Shown here: positions 27,501 through 39,320 of the stretch, piece after piece
Numbering within the stretch: the first letter of the stretch is position 1
How the letters are laid out: each line of letters starts with the position of its first letter
Source: Pagrus major
Lineage: Eukaryota; Chordata; Actinopteri; Spariformes; Sparidae
Assembly: GCF_040436345.1 (NCBI RefSeq)
Contig: NC_133237.1
Location: 20,961,749-21,025,748, forward strand
Length of the DNA: 64,000 bases
Direction of reading: 5' to 3'
Position numbers and translations under genes: made by a program
The notes under the pieces: generated by a model
Database searches by the model: none
Seen by the model: the letters and a program-made list of their open reading frames with translations, nothing else
Told to the model about the DNA's origin: nothing

Positions 27501-30500
27501 AATTTATGAGTGAAAGGTGTGTGATGATGTTAAAAGTCTAATCTTTTGATAAAGACTGTAAACACTCTGTCTGTATTTAAACTTTGATCATGTTAATTTA
27601 AAAAAAGCCACCAGATAAATAAAGATGGTGAGCAGTGGAGTGGGTTTCCTGAAGTTTATTTCTGCCTTGTGGTGTAAAATTTGACAAAACATCATCACGT
27701 GCACAAAGGCTGAAATTATTCCCTTGTTGTTATAATAATAATAATAATAATGATGATAATAAACTTTATTTATACAGCAGCTTTCATACATAAAGTGCAG
27801 CTTGAAGAAAACAATGATCAAGGTAATGAAAACAAGTTGGTAGTTGTAAAAACATTATTAAGATAAAAAGATGAGCGATGTTAAAAACGATAAAATAATT
27901 AAAAGCAAGATCATAATAATAGGTCTTGTGCTGTTGCTTGTGTAACATGAGGTGTAATCTTTGGTGCATAAAAACAGATGTTTTCGTCATTCTTATGTGA
28001 AAAAAATATTTGTTTTCTGACGTCAATGGTACCTACTGACAACCATCAGTACATACATGTAAACACTGAGTCATCTGTACTTCCCGCAGGTAGGCGCCAC
28101 CCTTCTGCTTTAAGCGGAAAGTGCATTTGTGGTTTGATTTGAATATTGTTGCATAAGCAGGAAAGATGAAGAAATGTAATATTTCTGTCCTGAGAAGAAC
28201 AAAAAGATCCTGACGTGTGACTGATATAAAATTCATTTGATCACATTTAGATTTTTGAAATATTAAAACAGCCTCCTTCGTCTTCTCTCCTGTCTTTCAG
28301 AGCAACATGAACTTGCCTCCAGACAAACTGAAGCTGTTGAGTCAGTACGACAATGACAAGAAGTGGGAGTTAGTCTGTGATCAGGTAAGGATCAAGATCA
28401 TTTATTCATTTTTTGGGTCATGAGCCTCAACCTCAGCGTACAGCTCATCAAAGTGAGCACGGTTCTTGCAGGGTTGACGCAAAGTACATAAACACCCAAA
28501 ATGGATCATGCGGTAACGAGCAGAGTGCAGTGTGAAAACCTTGCAGCAGTTTCTGTGGTTGCAACCGATGGAGGCGTTGACATGGTAACGGAGGGCGTTT
28601 AGTCTCTACTGTGTTTACTAGAACAGGCAGTAATAGCTTCAGATGTGCACCGGTAAATGCGTCCAGTCCAGTCATCTAATCAGATATGTTGATAAAATGC
28701 TTATTTTTGATTTGGTTCTCTGCCGATCCTTCGTCCTCAGGAGCGTTTCCAAGTGAAGAGCCCCCCGTCCACTTACCTGGCCAAGATTAAGAGCTTCTAC
28801 CAGGATCAAGGAGGGGTGTCTCGCAGGGTCAGTGTGAAGCATCGCCCTCCTCTCATATCTGACACATCCTTTAATTTTCTACCTGCACAGTGATGTCTTG
28901 ATTCTCACCTCTTCTGTTTCTTTAGCTCAAGAAACGGATCCAAGAAGCCACCCAGGTCCTTAAAGACTTGGAGATATCCCTTCGCACCAATCACATTGGG
29001 TGAGCATGTTGGACTCTATGTAATATTAATACTATGTAATGTGGTTTTATGTAGTTTTTGTTGTACTTTAACGCCTTAAAAAGTCTTCTTCAATACACAC
29101 CAGTCCCTGATGTCACCTGTTAAAATTAAGTGTGACACATGAGGTCACAAACCTGCTCAGTAATGTCAGTCACACAACGGTAACTATCTATTAAACTATC
29201 TAAAGCCTGTTCACATCAGACCAAGTGGGGTTACAACTGAATTGTACTGAATTGAGCAAGTCTGTAGTTTGTTCTTTATGAAGTCAAACTTTCTGGTAAG
29301 AGCATTATTGTGTTATTTTTTTCTTTCTGTTTTGCCCAAAGAGCTAACTGAGAACAGAATCTGTGACATTTAATAAAATATATTGTTCTGTCTGTGTTTC
29401 ATTACTCACTCTTTGTTTGTTGTAGATGGGCCCAAGAGTTTCTCAACGAGCAGAACAAAGGGCTGGATGTTCTGGTGGAGTACCTGTCCCATGCACAGAG
29501 TGACGCCTCGTGAGTAGCAGCAGGGTGTGATAGCTCTCTAAGAAAGATGATGCTCTAGCAAAAGGAAATGAATTATCATCATGGATGTCTGTTTTGTATA
29601 AACTCTTTAGGTTTGAAGTGGAGAGTGTTGAAAATGGAGGCACCATGTCAGATAAAGGTAAACCAGCAGAGAGGTCAATGGAAGACTTGACCAAGAGCTA
29701 CAGCAGCTCCCACTCACACGGGATGACCAGAGCTGCTCGGGCACTCACTGTAAGGTGAGTACAGATATATATACTGCACTGTACATCATGAACTCTTAGT
29801 AAAGAGGAACTTTCAGCCAATACAGTCCACATGTCCAGTCAAGTAATGCAGAAGTGGTGTGATGGTGGCATTAAGTGCCACAGAGATGACCAGATGTCAT
29901 GTCGTTTTCTTAGAAGTGCTGAAGTGTGTGAAGCTGAATGTCATCTGAGGGGTGAGAAAAGAAATGAGAGGAGGAAGTTTTTGTTTCATAATGCATTTCA
30001 AGTAAAAAGTCAAAATGTCAAGAATAAAGTCAACTCTTCTGGTCCGTCAAATCCAGTTAGAGGAGCGGCTGACAGCTATGCGAGCTGCCCGAGCCTGCGG
30101 TCTCTGCCATTACTCCATCATTGGAGTGTATCGTTCTGTGTGTAGTGTAACAACCTCTTCAAACTCCTAATACTGACAACAACACTGTGTTCATGAGCCA
30201 AAAGAGAAATAATTTCTTTATTACTAAAGCCGATTCTGAGGTACAGTTTCACCGATTCATCTACACAAGGCATTTTGTCGAGGCAGTCATAAGCCCTGTT
30301 TGATGTAGTCTCAGAGGTTCGACTTTAATCTTGAGATGTCAAGTTTATTCTCGACATTTCGACTTTATTCAAGAAAATGTATTTCAACTTTAGTCTAGAC
30401 ATTTCGATTGAGCATGTTTCTTTCTCTAAATCACCATTTTTTGTTGCATATTTAGGTCCAAAGCTACAAAATCTTCATTAGTGCAAATAATCTCACAAAT

Positions 30501-33500
30501 GGTGACAGCGCCCATTGATCAACCAACCGATAATATGAAACATTTGATTTGATCACTGTGTCTGTAGCGCTCTGTTTTTGCCACCTGTCTTCATCTTATC
30601 ACCAGACAGCACTTCCTCTAAAAACTGAGACGTTCAAAACCATGACGAACGCTTCAGTTTCTCCCACCATCATTCATCTCCTTTACTCTTCATCCTTAAC
30701 AATTCCTTCCTCCTGGTGCCACATTTCACCTGTCAGACAGACACAGACACACTGGATGTCCAAAAACAGTGCTGAAATTCGTGTTATAATTGGCTGACGT
30801 CTAACTGTGCTCACTTCAAACCATCTGACTAACAGCAGAGTCTCTTTTCTTAAAGCATCTATTCATGTGTCCATACACCTGTCATCGCTCTACAGAATAA
30901 GCTCCACTCTGGGAAACAAGATGCATAAGAAGTCCCATTCATCCTACCAGAGAGATGATGTACACGTCTGCATAATGTGCCTGCGAGCCATCATGAACTA
31001 CCAGGTATTGTCTCAACAGACTCAGTCAGTCAAGTGACATTTTCTCAAAACAAACCAACTTTTCCTGCATATTTTCATACATGTGCGCCTCTTCTGCCTT
31101 CAGTCTGGATTCAACCTGGTGATGACTCACCCGCGCTGTGTGAACGAGATCACGCTCAGCCTAAACAGCAGGAATCCCAGGTGGGTGCATTTGTGTGTGA
31201 TACAACGTGCGTCTTCTCCGATCTCTCTGTGTCCACCGTATCTAACGCCTCCTATGCTGCTGCTGCAGGACCAAAGCCCTCGTGTTGGAGCTGCTGGCTG
31301 CCGTGTGTCTCGTCAGAGGCGGACATGACATCATTCTCTCTGCCTTTGACAACTTCAAAGAGGTGAAATGACTCTCTTTATTGGGGATTTTAGCATATCG
31401 CATTGGTTTGATTTGACTTGCGACTGTTGCTCGTTCAGTCATACCATTGTTCCAGACTTCCCCTATCTGGTGACTCATCTTGTGACAGACGCAGTCCATC
31501 TGTCACATGCACTGTGGACAACTTTAGCACATGGAGAACAGTCATGTATGTTATTTCAAAAAGCAGGGACAGTCCAAGGGGTAAAAAGTATACCCTTTTT
31601 ATGTGGTGATGAATGAGATCAGCTACACGTCACAGACACATGGATCTAACGGTGAAAATCGAGTAGAACATGTTCACACGCAGCCATTTTCCTCATTCAG
31701 GGTGGGAAGCTAAAATCTTGTACTGCTTTGGTCCATGGTGCATTTAAGTGCTCCTTGGATGGTCAGGAGTATTCATGTGCAACACGGACGCCAAAAATAA
31801 GTTGTTTCACATTTTATCGCTTGGAGCATTTAACAGTTCCAACCTAAAATGCCATATTACAAATTACTTGTGAGCCAAAACTTTATATGCAATACATGAC
31901 TTTAATAACAGTTTCTCAACATCAACCCAACGTTTACTTTCGTCCGGTATGTTTCAGCATAATGCGATGTCAACCGGGCAACTCATGCACCATAACTTTC
32001 CGAGTTCTGACATTATAGCTAAAATTACCGTTTGATTACATTCAGCGTGTTTCACTTCCAGGCTTAGATGTTCATTATTATTTTAGAGTTAATTCATGCT
32101 GTTCGTTTTATTATTATTTCACGGTTTCCTGAGTGATCAGCACCGGAAAAGACGACCTGTTAGATAACGCTAACGCTAGCATTCGACCGCTTCCTAGCTA
32201 ACATTGACGTTTGATACGCGATACACAATATGATAGGAAAGGCATAAATTAAATCTAAAATGTCAATGCACATCTTGAACACATTTATTTAAGCTTAGAA
32301 GTGAAATGCCCAGGATGTAAACAAACAGGAACGTAAGCTAGGAGAAGTGGTTGAATGCCAACGTTAGCTAATGTGTTATCTAATGTGTTGTTTTTCCTTG
32401 AAATATGGGCCGATGTTCCTCCAGATTTTCACTATACGTTATCTTTTTAAATAATTTAAAAAACTGAATTATTTATGTATATATGACTTAAATAACATTA
32501 ACATAACACAACATTATCCTAGAGCTTCACATCCTGAACATGACGTCAGAGGAAAATGGCCGTCTGTAGATAAAACTCGCAAAAACACTCAATTTGTCTC
32601 AATTTGTATTACGGCCTCCATCGTGCCACAACTAGACTGCATATTCAGATAAGTTATGTTTTTCCTCAGGTGAGCAGAGAAAAGAACCGCTTCGAGAAGC
32701 TGATGGAGTACTTCATCAATGACGACAGCAACATCGACTTCATGGTACGTCCACAGATGTATTACCTACACAAGATGGCCGACTGTTTGCTAACAAATAA
32801 AGGGACTTTAATGTTGTGGGCGTCTTTTAAAGATAACTAACTTTACTCTCCGTCTCCAGGTGGCCTGCATGCAGTTCATAAACATCGTGGTCCATTCGGT
32901 GGAGAACATGAACTTCCGTGTTCACCTGCAGTACGAGTTCACACACCTTTCACTGGACAAGTATCTAGAGGTGAGTGTGTCCATGGTTTACCAGCGATGG
33001 ATCTAGCTGATAGTTTTATGAAGGAGTTGCACGTAGTGATGAACCCAGTGAGACTTATTACCTGAATCTGTAGCTCTGCTTTGCTTTACAGAGTTTTGGT
33101 AGTTTCAGCTCATTGTTAAGCTGTCTGACCACAACTTTTACTGTTTTGGTTCACTCTCATTGCTCTCATAGTGTTGTTTTCAGCCACAGCAGGGAGCAGA
33201 CTACCTGCTCAGCATCAAACAGCTGACAGACACAGCTGGAGACTAGCTTGTGAACATAGTGGAGAATTTAACAGCAGAGGAGCCAAATGTTTTTCTCAGG
33301 AGTGTGTAGAGACCAAAAACAGAGCCGAAAGAGTGGTAATATCTAACTTATTCAACAGGTGGCCACAAACACGACTTGATACGGCTGCTCTGTAACTGCT
33401 GGACTGCCATATCAACTCTAGGAGCTGGACAAAATATCTATACAGCAATACATCATGATACTTCCTCCTTAGATACAGTTATCAATATGCTGGCGCTGAT

Positions 33501-36500
33501 AAAGAGGCACTCAGCTAAGACGCTTCCCTTTTGTACATCTTTTTTATCTCAGTTAGTGTCAAATTCTGGGAAACTCACACCACAATGCAGTGAATAAATA
33601 TTCTTCCTGCCTGTTGCCTTTTTTTAGGGGTATTGTGTAACCTTCAGGCAGACAGATATCATGATGAATCACTACATGATTGTCTTGAAATGTATTGATT
33701 ATCGCAGAATCGCTGTATCATGATACTGTCGTTAACGTGGGCAACGTATCGTGAATCGTATTGTGATTCTCACCCCTAATAATCTCAAAGGTGATCATAT
33801 ACCAGTGTTGTGTCCACAGCTTCACAACAAGTTCAACCTCATGATATTGACCGAAGACTAATTACAATTCTCATAAAACATTTTTATGCATCTGATGAGT
33901 GTAAGGTAACCTTTGGTGGGATGTGGATGCTGCACACTCATCCACATAATCCATAATACTGACACTGACTCTCTTTACAACATAGTTTTCAAATATTTAT
34001 GTTTCTGTATTTAAATATCTTCCATAAATCTTTAAAATATTTAAAAGTCAACCTGAATCAAGCCTTACGCCATGTGTACATTATTCCTTTAAACATACAA
34101 TAGATATCATGTTATTCTAAGCTGTTATTTGCTCCTGTCATACATCATTATTGTGTGTTTGTGTGTCAGCGTCTGAAGGAAACAGAGAGCGAGAAGCTGC
34201 AGGTCCAGATCCAGGCATACCTGGACAATGTGTTGGATGTGGGAGCCCTGCTGGAGGATGCCGAGAACAGAGGAGGGATGCTGATGCATGTGGACGACCT
34301 GCAGGATCACAACGCACAGGTCAGACGCAAAATAAATCAAAAGAGGAGGCTCTGTGGACAAAAAGAGGCTTTGATGTTGTGAAGTTAATGTTGTCTGTGT
34401 TGCAGCTGAACGCCCGGCTCGAAGAGATCGAGAATCGGACCGGGGAGAGAATATCTGAACTTGAGACTCAGCTCATGCAGGCCACCAAGGAGACTGAGCT
34501 GCTCAAAGTAAGTGCTCCTCCGTGACATGTACAGTGTTCAATGAGATTAATTAGCCAAGTAAGGTGTGACATTCTCAAAGGTGATTAGTTAATAATGAGG
34601 TCAAACGAGTGGCATTTCACTTTGTTTTAATTATCTTAAAATGAACGTATAATCTAATCACCTTCGATATGAAATAAAAAGATGAGTGTTTGCACTCAGC
34701 TAATAAATCTGTAAATGACCTTGCATATTAGCAGCTTGGCTCTGGGGATATAAATGTCTCGCTCCCGGCTGGTTGGTCTCTACCCCTTTGGTCCACAACT
34801 ATTAACAGACTGCCATTAAATTTTGTACAGACACTCATTGTTACAAGAGGATTAATCCCCAAATGGCGTTGGTGACTCTGACTTATCCTTTTTTCCTTAA
34901 TTTTTGTCCCAGACTGAAATATCTCAACAATCATCGGGTTGTTTGCATTGAACTTTTTTACTCACACGCTGAACATTACCTTCTACTGTGATCATGCTGA
35001 CTTTAACTTATAGCTCAAAACACCTCTAAGTCATTGACTGTATTAAATATGGATGGAGCTTCGTGTTCTGAAAAGTAAAGCCACTTAAATTTGCAGTCTT
35101 TCTTAATTGTCAGCAGGGTGCAACTTGCAGAGCTGCTAGTATGACTGTAGACTTCTGATCTAGTTTAGGGTTCATGTTCATAATTTTATTTTGGGTTACT
35201 ACTAGAATAGGGTTACATGCTTCGATGCTCAAAAACACATCCGTTTTCTCATACTGTGCAGGGCTGCAGCATTGTATTCCCCCTCTGAAACTTTAACTTT
35301 CAAGGTATTTTATGTACAATAATATATATAAAACACCAAAGGAAAGGAAAAAAATGCAAAAGCATTAGTTTAACTAGCATTAATTAGATAAGACAGACTC
35401 TTAATTAAATGCTCTTTGTGTGTTTCTATATTTGTGTTTGTGTCTAATAGGAAAGCCTGCGAGAGTCCTGTTCTCAGGTGAGTGCGTTACAGCAGAGAGA
35501 ACGGGAGCGAGAGCTGGACAGGGAGAGGGAGAAGGACAGGGAGCGTCTGAGCACCTCCGCCCCTCAGACGTCCTCAGAGCTGGAGCAGAAGATCCAGGAG
35601 CTGCAGGACAAGGGTCTGATCCGGCTGGGACGCAGTGCCTCTGGAGGTCTGGACATCCAGGTGGTGCCGGTCACCGTGGTCGAATACGTCCAAGCTCCGG
35701 CCTCAGCCGCCCAGCCCACTACTCCAGACTCTGTCAGTGATTCTGCTGTCTCTGCTCCTCCACCACCGCCTCCTCCTCCTCCTCCACCTCCACCGGGAAG
35801 CAGTGGAGTTGTGCCTCCTCCTCCTCCTCCACCTCCCCCTCCTTCTGCACAAATTCCACCACCTCCACCTCCTCCACCTGGTGCTGGACCTCCACCTCCA
35901 CCTCCTCCACCTGGCGCTGGACCTCCACCTCCACCTCCCCCGCCTGGTGCTGGACCCCCACCTCCACCTCCCCCGCCTGGTGGTGGACCTCCACCTCCCC
36001 CTGGTGGTGGACCTCCACCTCCTCCGGGTGCACCAAGCACTGGTAAGAGGGTTAACTGAGTGTGTAGAAACAGTAAATATCTTATTTGTTCGATGATTTA
36101 TCCTTTTTTTCCTGTTTTCTCAGGGCTCAAGAGCAAGAAGCCCATTCAGACCAAGTTCAGGATGCCTTTGTTGAACTGGCAGGCCTTAAAACCAAACCAG
36201 GTGATGGGCACCGTCTTCAACGAACTGGATGACGAGCAGGTTTTAGGGGTAAGAATTTGAATATCATTATATTACAGATGTATTTTCTATATTTAACACT
36301 ACTTTATCCTGAGCATCTCTGCCTCTCATTCTGTCAACATCAGGAGTTGAACATGGACATCTTTGAGGACATGTTTAAGACCAGGGCCCAGGGGCCTCCA
36401 GCAGATGTGTCCACTGTCAAGAAGAAGTCGGTCAAGAAGGCCCCCAGCAAGATATCCTTGATTGACCCCAACAAGGCAAAGAATCTGGCCATCACTTTAC

Positions 36501-38988
36501 GCAAGGGGGGGATGAGCCCATCTGCTATCTGCACTGCCATAGAGACGTATGTGCTTCACTGTTCACATTTCTGAGCTATCCTCCTTTATCTCTGTCTCGT
36601 ACACTCACTGTTGTGGCTTTCCTGCTCTTCTGTACAGGTATGACCAGCAGTCTTTGCCCATAGACTTCCTGGAGCTACTCGAGGCCTTCATACCATCAGA
36701 TTACGAGATGAAGCTGCTGGTTAACTACGAGAAGGATGGCCGACCGCTGGAGGAGCTGACCAACGAGGACCAATTTATATTATGCTTTGGGAAGATTAAA
36801 CGTCTGAAACAGCGAATAAACACTCTCACCTTCATAGGCAACTTCCCGGACACAGTCAAACGTATTCAGCCGGTCAGTTAGTCGAAGGTATTGTAAATTG
36901 GTTTTAAGTTCTGATGACAGATGTACTGATTTCGTTTTCATTCACAGCAACTGAACTCCATCATCGCCGCGTCCATGTCCATCAAGTCTTCAACCAAACT
37001 GAAAAAGATCTTGGAGGTAAGTACAAGAGAATACAACACTTTGATGTAGCTTCGAAATGTGTGATTTCGCATAGGTCATCTCATGTGTCCCCTTCAGATT
37101 GTTCTCGCCTTTGGAAACTACATGAACAGCAGTAAGAGGGGAGCAGCGTACGGTTTTCGGCTGCAGAGTCTGGACCTCGTAAGTAGCAATCACTTGTACT
37201 AGATACATATCTGTCCTCTTACTGTACCTGTAGTGCTGTTTATCTATCTTAATTGTTGTGGTGTGAGTTGCTGAGTTTTGGAGAGTACATCGTTTCATCT
37301 CAGCTGGTTTCAAATTCTGTGAAACTGACACAACGCAGCGCATAAATACACACTTCCTGCACTTGCACAGATATCATGATGTATCATTCGATGATTGTCT
37401 TGCAATTATTGCAGAATCTCTGTATCTGGATATTGTCGTCATTGTGGGCAACGTATCGTGAATCGTGTGACCCATAGTGTCCTCCTGCCAGGCTGAGCTG
37501 CCAGCTAGCCTCTCGTCCATGAGTAAATGCCCTGTGATACAGTTGGCGGGTGTAGTTGGCAGAAAGTAAATAGTTCCTGCATGAAACTGCCCTTTTTTGC
37601 CCCTTTGAGCACCACAAGCCGAGTGGCATCCATCCGATATCTCCAAAATTCTGCAGCTAACGCCAAAACAATCTAGATGGATACATAGCACTACCTGTAA
37701 GAGGAAAAAGGTGTATATTTGAGTCTTCCTTTTAAGAATCAAAACTTGAATCCATGGACCTCATGCTTCCTACCATTATAGCCTTACTTGGTGTTTGTTA
37801 CATGTCCAACTGTTACATTACATTCAACAACATCTTTTGCTTCTCAGCTGTTGGAGACCAAGTCAACAGACCGCTCACAGACGCTGCTTCAATTCATCAC
37901 CAACATCATCCAGGAAAAATACCCCGACTTGGCCAACTTCCACACTGACCTACACTTTGTGGACAAGGCAGCCCTCGGTGTGTTCACGCACACACATACA
38001 CATCACACTCTTGTGATTTAAATTTGGAGTGATGCTTATCCCAGCTCTGTGTCTCTTCCAGTATCACTGGACGGCATTCTTCAGGACATCCGCTCATTAG
38101 AACGGGGGATGGAAATGACCAAGAAGGAGTTCATGGTGCAGGACGACAGCCCGGTGTTGAAGGAGTTTGTCAAAGTCAACAGTGAGCAGCTGGATGCTTT
38201 GATCAAAGACAGCAAGACAGCACAGGTTAGCCCACACAACACATCTACAAAACACCTTATTTCATGCTTTTAGATGTATATTTTATGTTGCTGTCTGACT
38301 CCCTCCAGGAGGCATACGGCTCTGTGGTGGAGTATTTCGGAGAGAACCCCAAAACCACGCAGCCTTCCATGTTTTTCCCGCTGTTTGGACGTTTCATAAA
38401 GGGCTACAAGGTGAGGACATGTGGCGGGTTTCTGATATTTAGCCATTACCATCGCTGCGTTGCATTTTAATCATTTTTTCCCTTGATTAAACACAGACTG
38501 CACTGCAAGAGCTTGAGCAGAAAAAGAAGATGGAGCGTGAGAGCAGTGAGGAAAAACAGCCATCTCCGAGCAAGGCTGGGTCACAAAAGGTAGCAAAAAA
38601 AAAAAAAAGAAAGTAGAGATTTTACAGGTTTTGTTTTTTAATGGCTTATCTACAGTCTTCTCAGAAATACTTGATACAGCATAAATCTATTTGTGTCTTT
38701 TTTCTAGGGGCCAATGATGCCTAAGATGCCCCAGATGGACCTGATAGCTGAGCTGAAGAAGAGGCAGAAGCCGCCGGTACGTGAGGGGAAGGACGGCGCC
38801 CTGGAGGACATCATCACAGGTACAGTAACAGGATACTTTACTCGAGTAGTCACTTTGTGATATTTTAAGCATGTGTGCATGTTTGATGTTTGCGCGCTGT
38901 TGAAATTCTTCGCTCTGCTTCAGATTTGAGGAACACACCGTTCAGGCGGGGAGACGGTCGACGGCCGGCACAGCGCCAGGAAACTTGA
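24543..38988 (+). CDS. fmnl1: Formin-like protein 1, complete, 25 coding exons
   Basis: FMNL1 nucleates and elongates unbranched actin filaments downstream of Rho GTPases at the cell cortex. Exons: 24543-24728, 28301-28384, 28741-28827, 28926-28999, 29426-29509, 29611-29754, 30896-31004, 31104-31180, 31269-31362, 32670-32744, 32860-32970, 34170-34319, 34406-34507, 35451-36042, 36124-36248, 36344-36546, 36638-36872, 36948-37016, 37098-37178, 37848-37977, 38062-38225, 38309-38410, 38497-38589, 38708-38819, 38924-38988. All phases fit, giving 1115 residues (human about 1100). MGNAAAG is an N-myristoylation signal. GBD/FH3 lies at about 30-450 ([38 protein letters not shown]). A coiled coil follows, then FH1 at about 561-653. 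FH2 starts at about 658 ([35 protein letters not shown]). The C-terminal DAD-like end is [11 protein letters not shown] then [19 protein letters not shown]1 is preferred over FMNL2/3 by overall match and 17q21 synteny. Confidence 0.96.
25965..26345. repeat. Dispersed fish repeat in fmnl1 intron 1
   Basis: The block begins with ATGTAACTAAGTACATTTAC and continues with CTCAAGTACTGTAATTAAGT and repeated ACTTTACTT / AGTACTTTACTTT words. This is the well-known AAGTACATTTACTCAAGTAC family that is very common in teleosts. The ends are approximate. Confidence 0.7.
27731..27762. repeat. (ATA/ATG)n microsatellite
   Basis: A run of ATA triplets interrupted by ATG, within fmnl1 intron 1. Confidence 0.75.
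33545..33790. repeat. Dispersed repeat copy A in fmnl1 intron 11
   Basis: It contains GTGGGCAACGTATCGTGAAT, GACAGATATCATGATGAATC and CAAATTCTGGGAAACTCACA. The same words in the same order recur at 37300-37470 in the same gene. The two copies are direct repeats about 3.7 kb apart. Confidence 0.65.
35160..35290. repeat. Fragment of a percomorph MITE in fmnl1 intron 13
   Basis: GGTTCATGTTCATAATTTTA, then TTGGGTTACTACTAGAATAG, then GTTTTCTCATACTGTGCAGG and GTATTCCCCCTCTGAAACTT. It is the interior of the same family as the element at 62313-62727. The termini are not intact. Confidence 0.6.
35750..36035 (+). repeat. fmnl1: Coding proline minisatellite: fmnl1 FH1 domain
   Basis: Uninterrupted CCN codons give polyproline blocks of 5-14 residues spaced by Gly, Ala and Ser. 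The segment [11 protein letters not shown] (33 nt) occurs three times in tandem, followed by shorter GGGPPPPP units. FH1 binds profilin-actin and feeds the FH2 ring. The periodic DNA leaves three other frames open here; they are shadows. Repeat length could vary between individuals. Confidence 0.9.
37205..37740. repeat. Decayed copy of the 43.8-kb MITE family, fmnl1 intron 19
   Basis: The left part CTGTACCTGTAGTGCTGTTT, then TGTGGTGTGAGTTGCTGAGT, and the right part CTACCTGTAAGAGGAAAAAG match the corresponding ends of the element at 43804-44804. The middle (37300-37470) matches repeat copy A at 33545-33790. The terminal inverted repeats are eroded. Confidence 0.55.
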
Positions 38989-39314
38989 GCCACTGCTGGT
39001 CCAAGAAATTTTACAAATTTAACAGGAATCACACTCAAGCATACAGACAGAAGAGCAAGCTTTAACACGTTCTGTATATACAGTATATGAAAACATATGG
39101 CAGTGTGTATTTTTGGCAACATTTTAGTGTGAATTTGTTGTAAATAGAATTTAAGATTGAACTATTTGATGTTTTTTTAACAGTCCATGAATTTGATTCC
39201 AAATCTTGTTTAAAAACAATTTGATTATTTTTATGGCACCTCGTGACCTTTGTATGCTCTACGTTTAAAGTGTTGTTGCCTAAGTAACTAAAAAAAATCA
39301 TGATTTTATTTGAA

Positions 39315-39320
39315 AATAAA
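39315..39320 (+). terminator. fmnl1: Poly(A) signal of fmnl1
   Basis: AATAAA within GAAAATAAAGCTATTTTTTA, 327 bases after the fmnl1 stop and followed by GTTTCTGTATTTGTA. It is the first canonical signal downstream of the stop codon. Confidence 0.7.

Larger units (their letters stand above)
24729..28300 (+). other. fmnl1: fmnl1 intron 1 (3.6 kb)
   Basis: The longest fmnl1 intron, between the myristoylation-signal exon and the rest. It is AT-rich and carries a dispersed repeat at 25965-26345 and an ATA/ATG microsatellite near 27731-27760. No alternative exon could be supported. Confidence 0.6.

Noticed and set aside
35478-35492. Possible intron GTGAGTGCGTTACAG within the fmnl1 FH1 exon
   Set aside because: It is only 15 nt long, too short to be spliced, and the sequence is in frame as coding.
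35564-36040. Long Gly-rich minus-strand ORF and two more frames overlapping fmnl1 FH1
   Set aside because: CCN repeat DNA contains almost no stop codons in any frame. The real frame is fixed by splice phase and the formin match.
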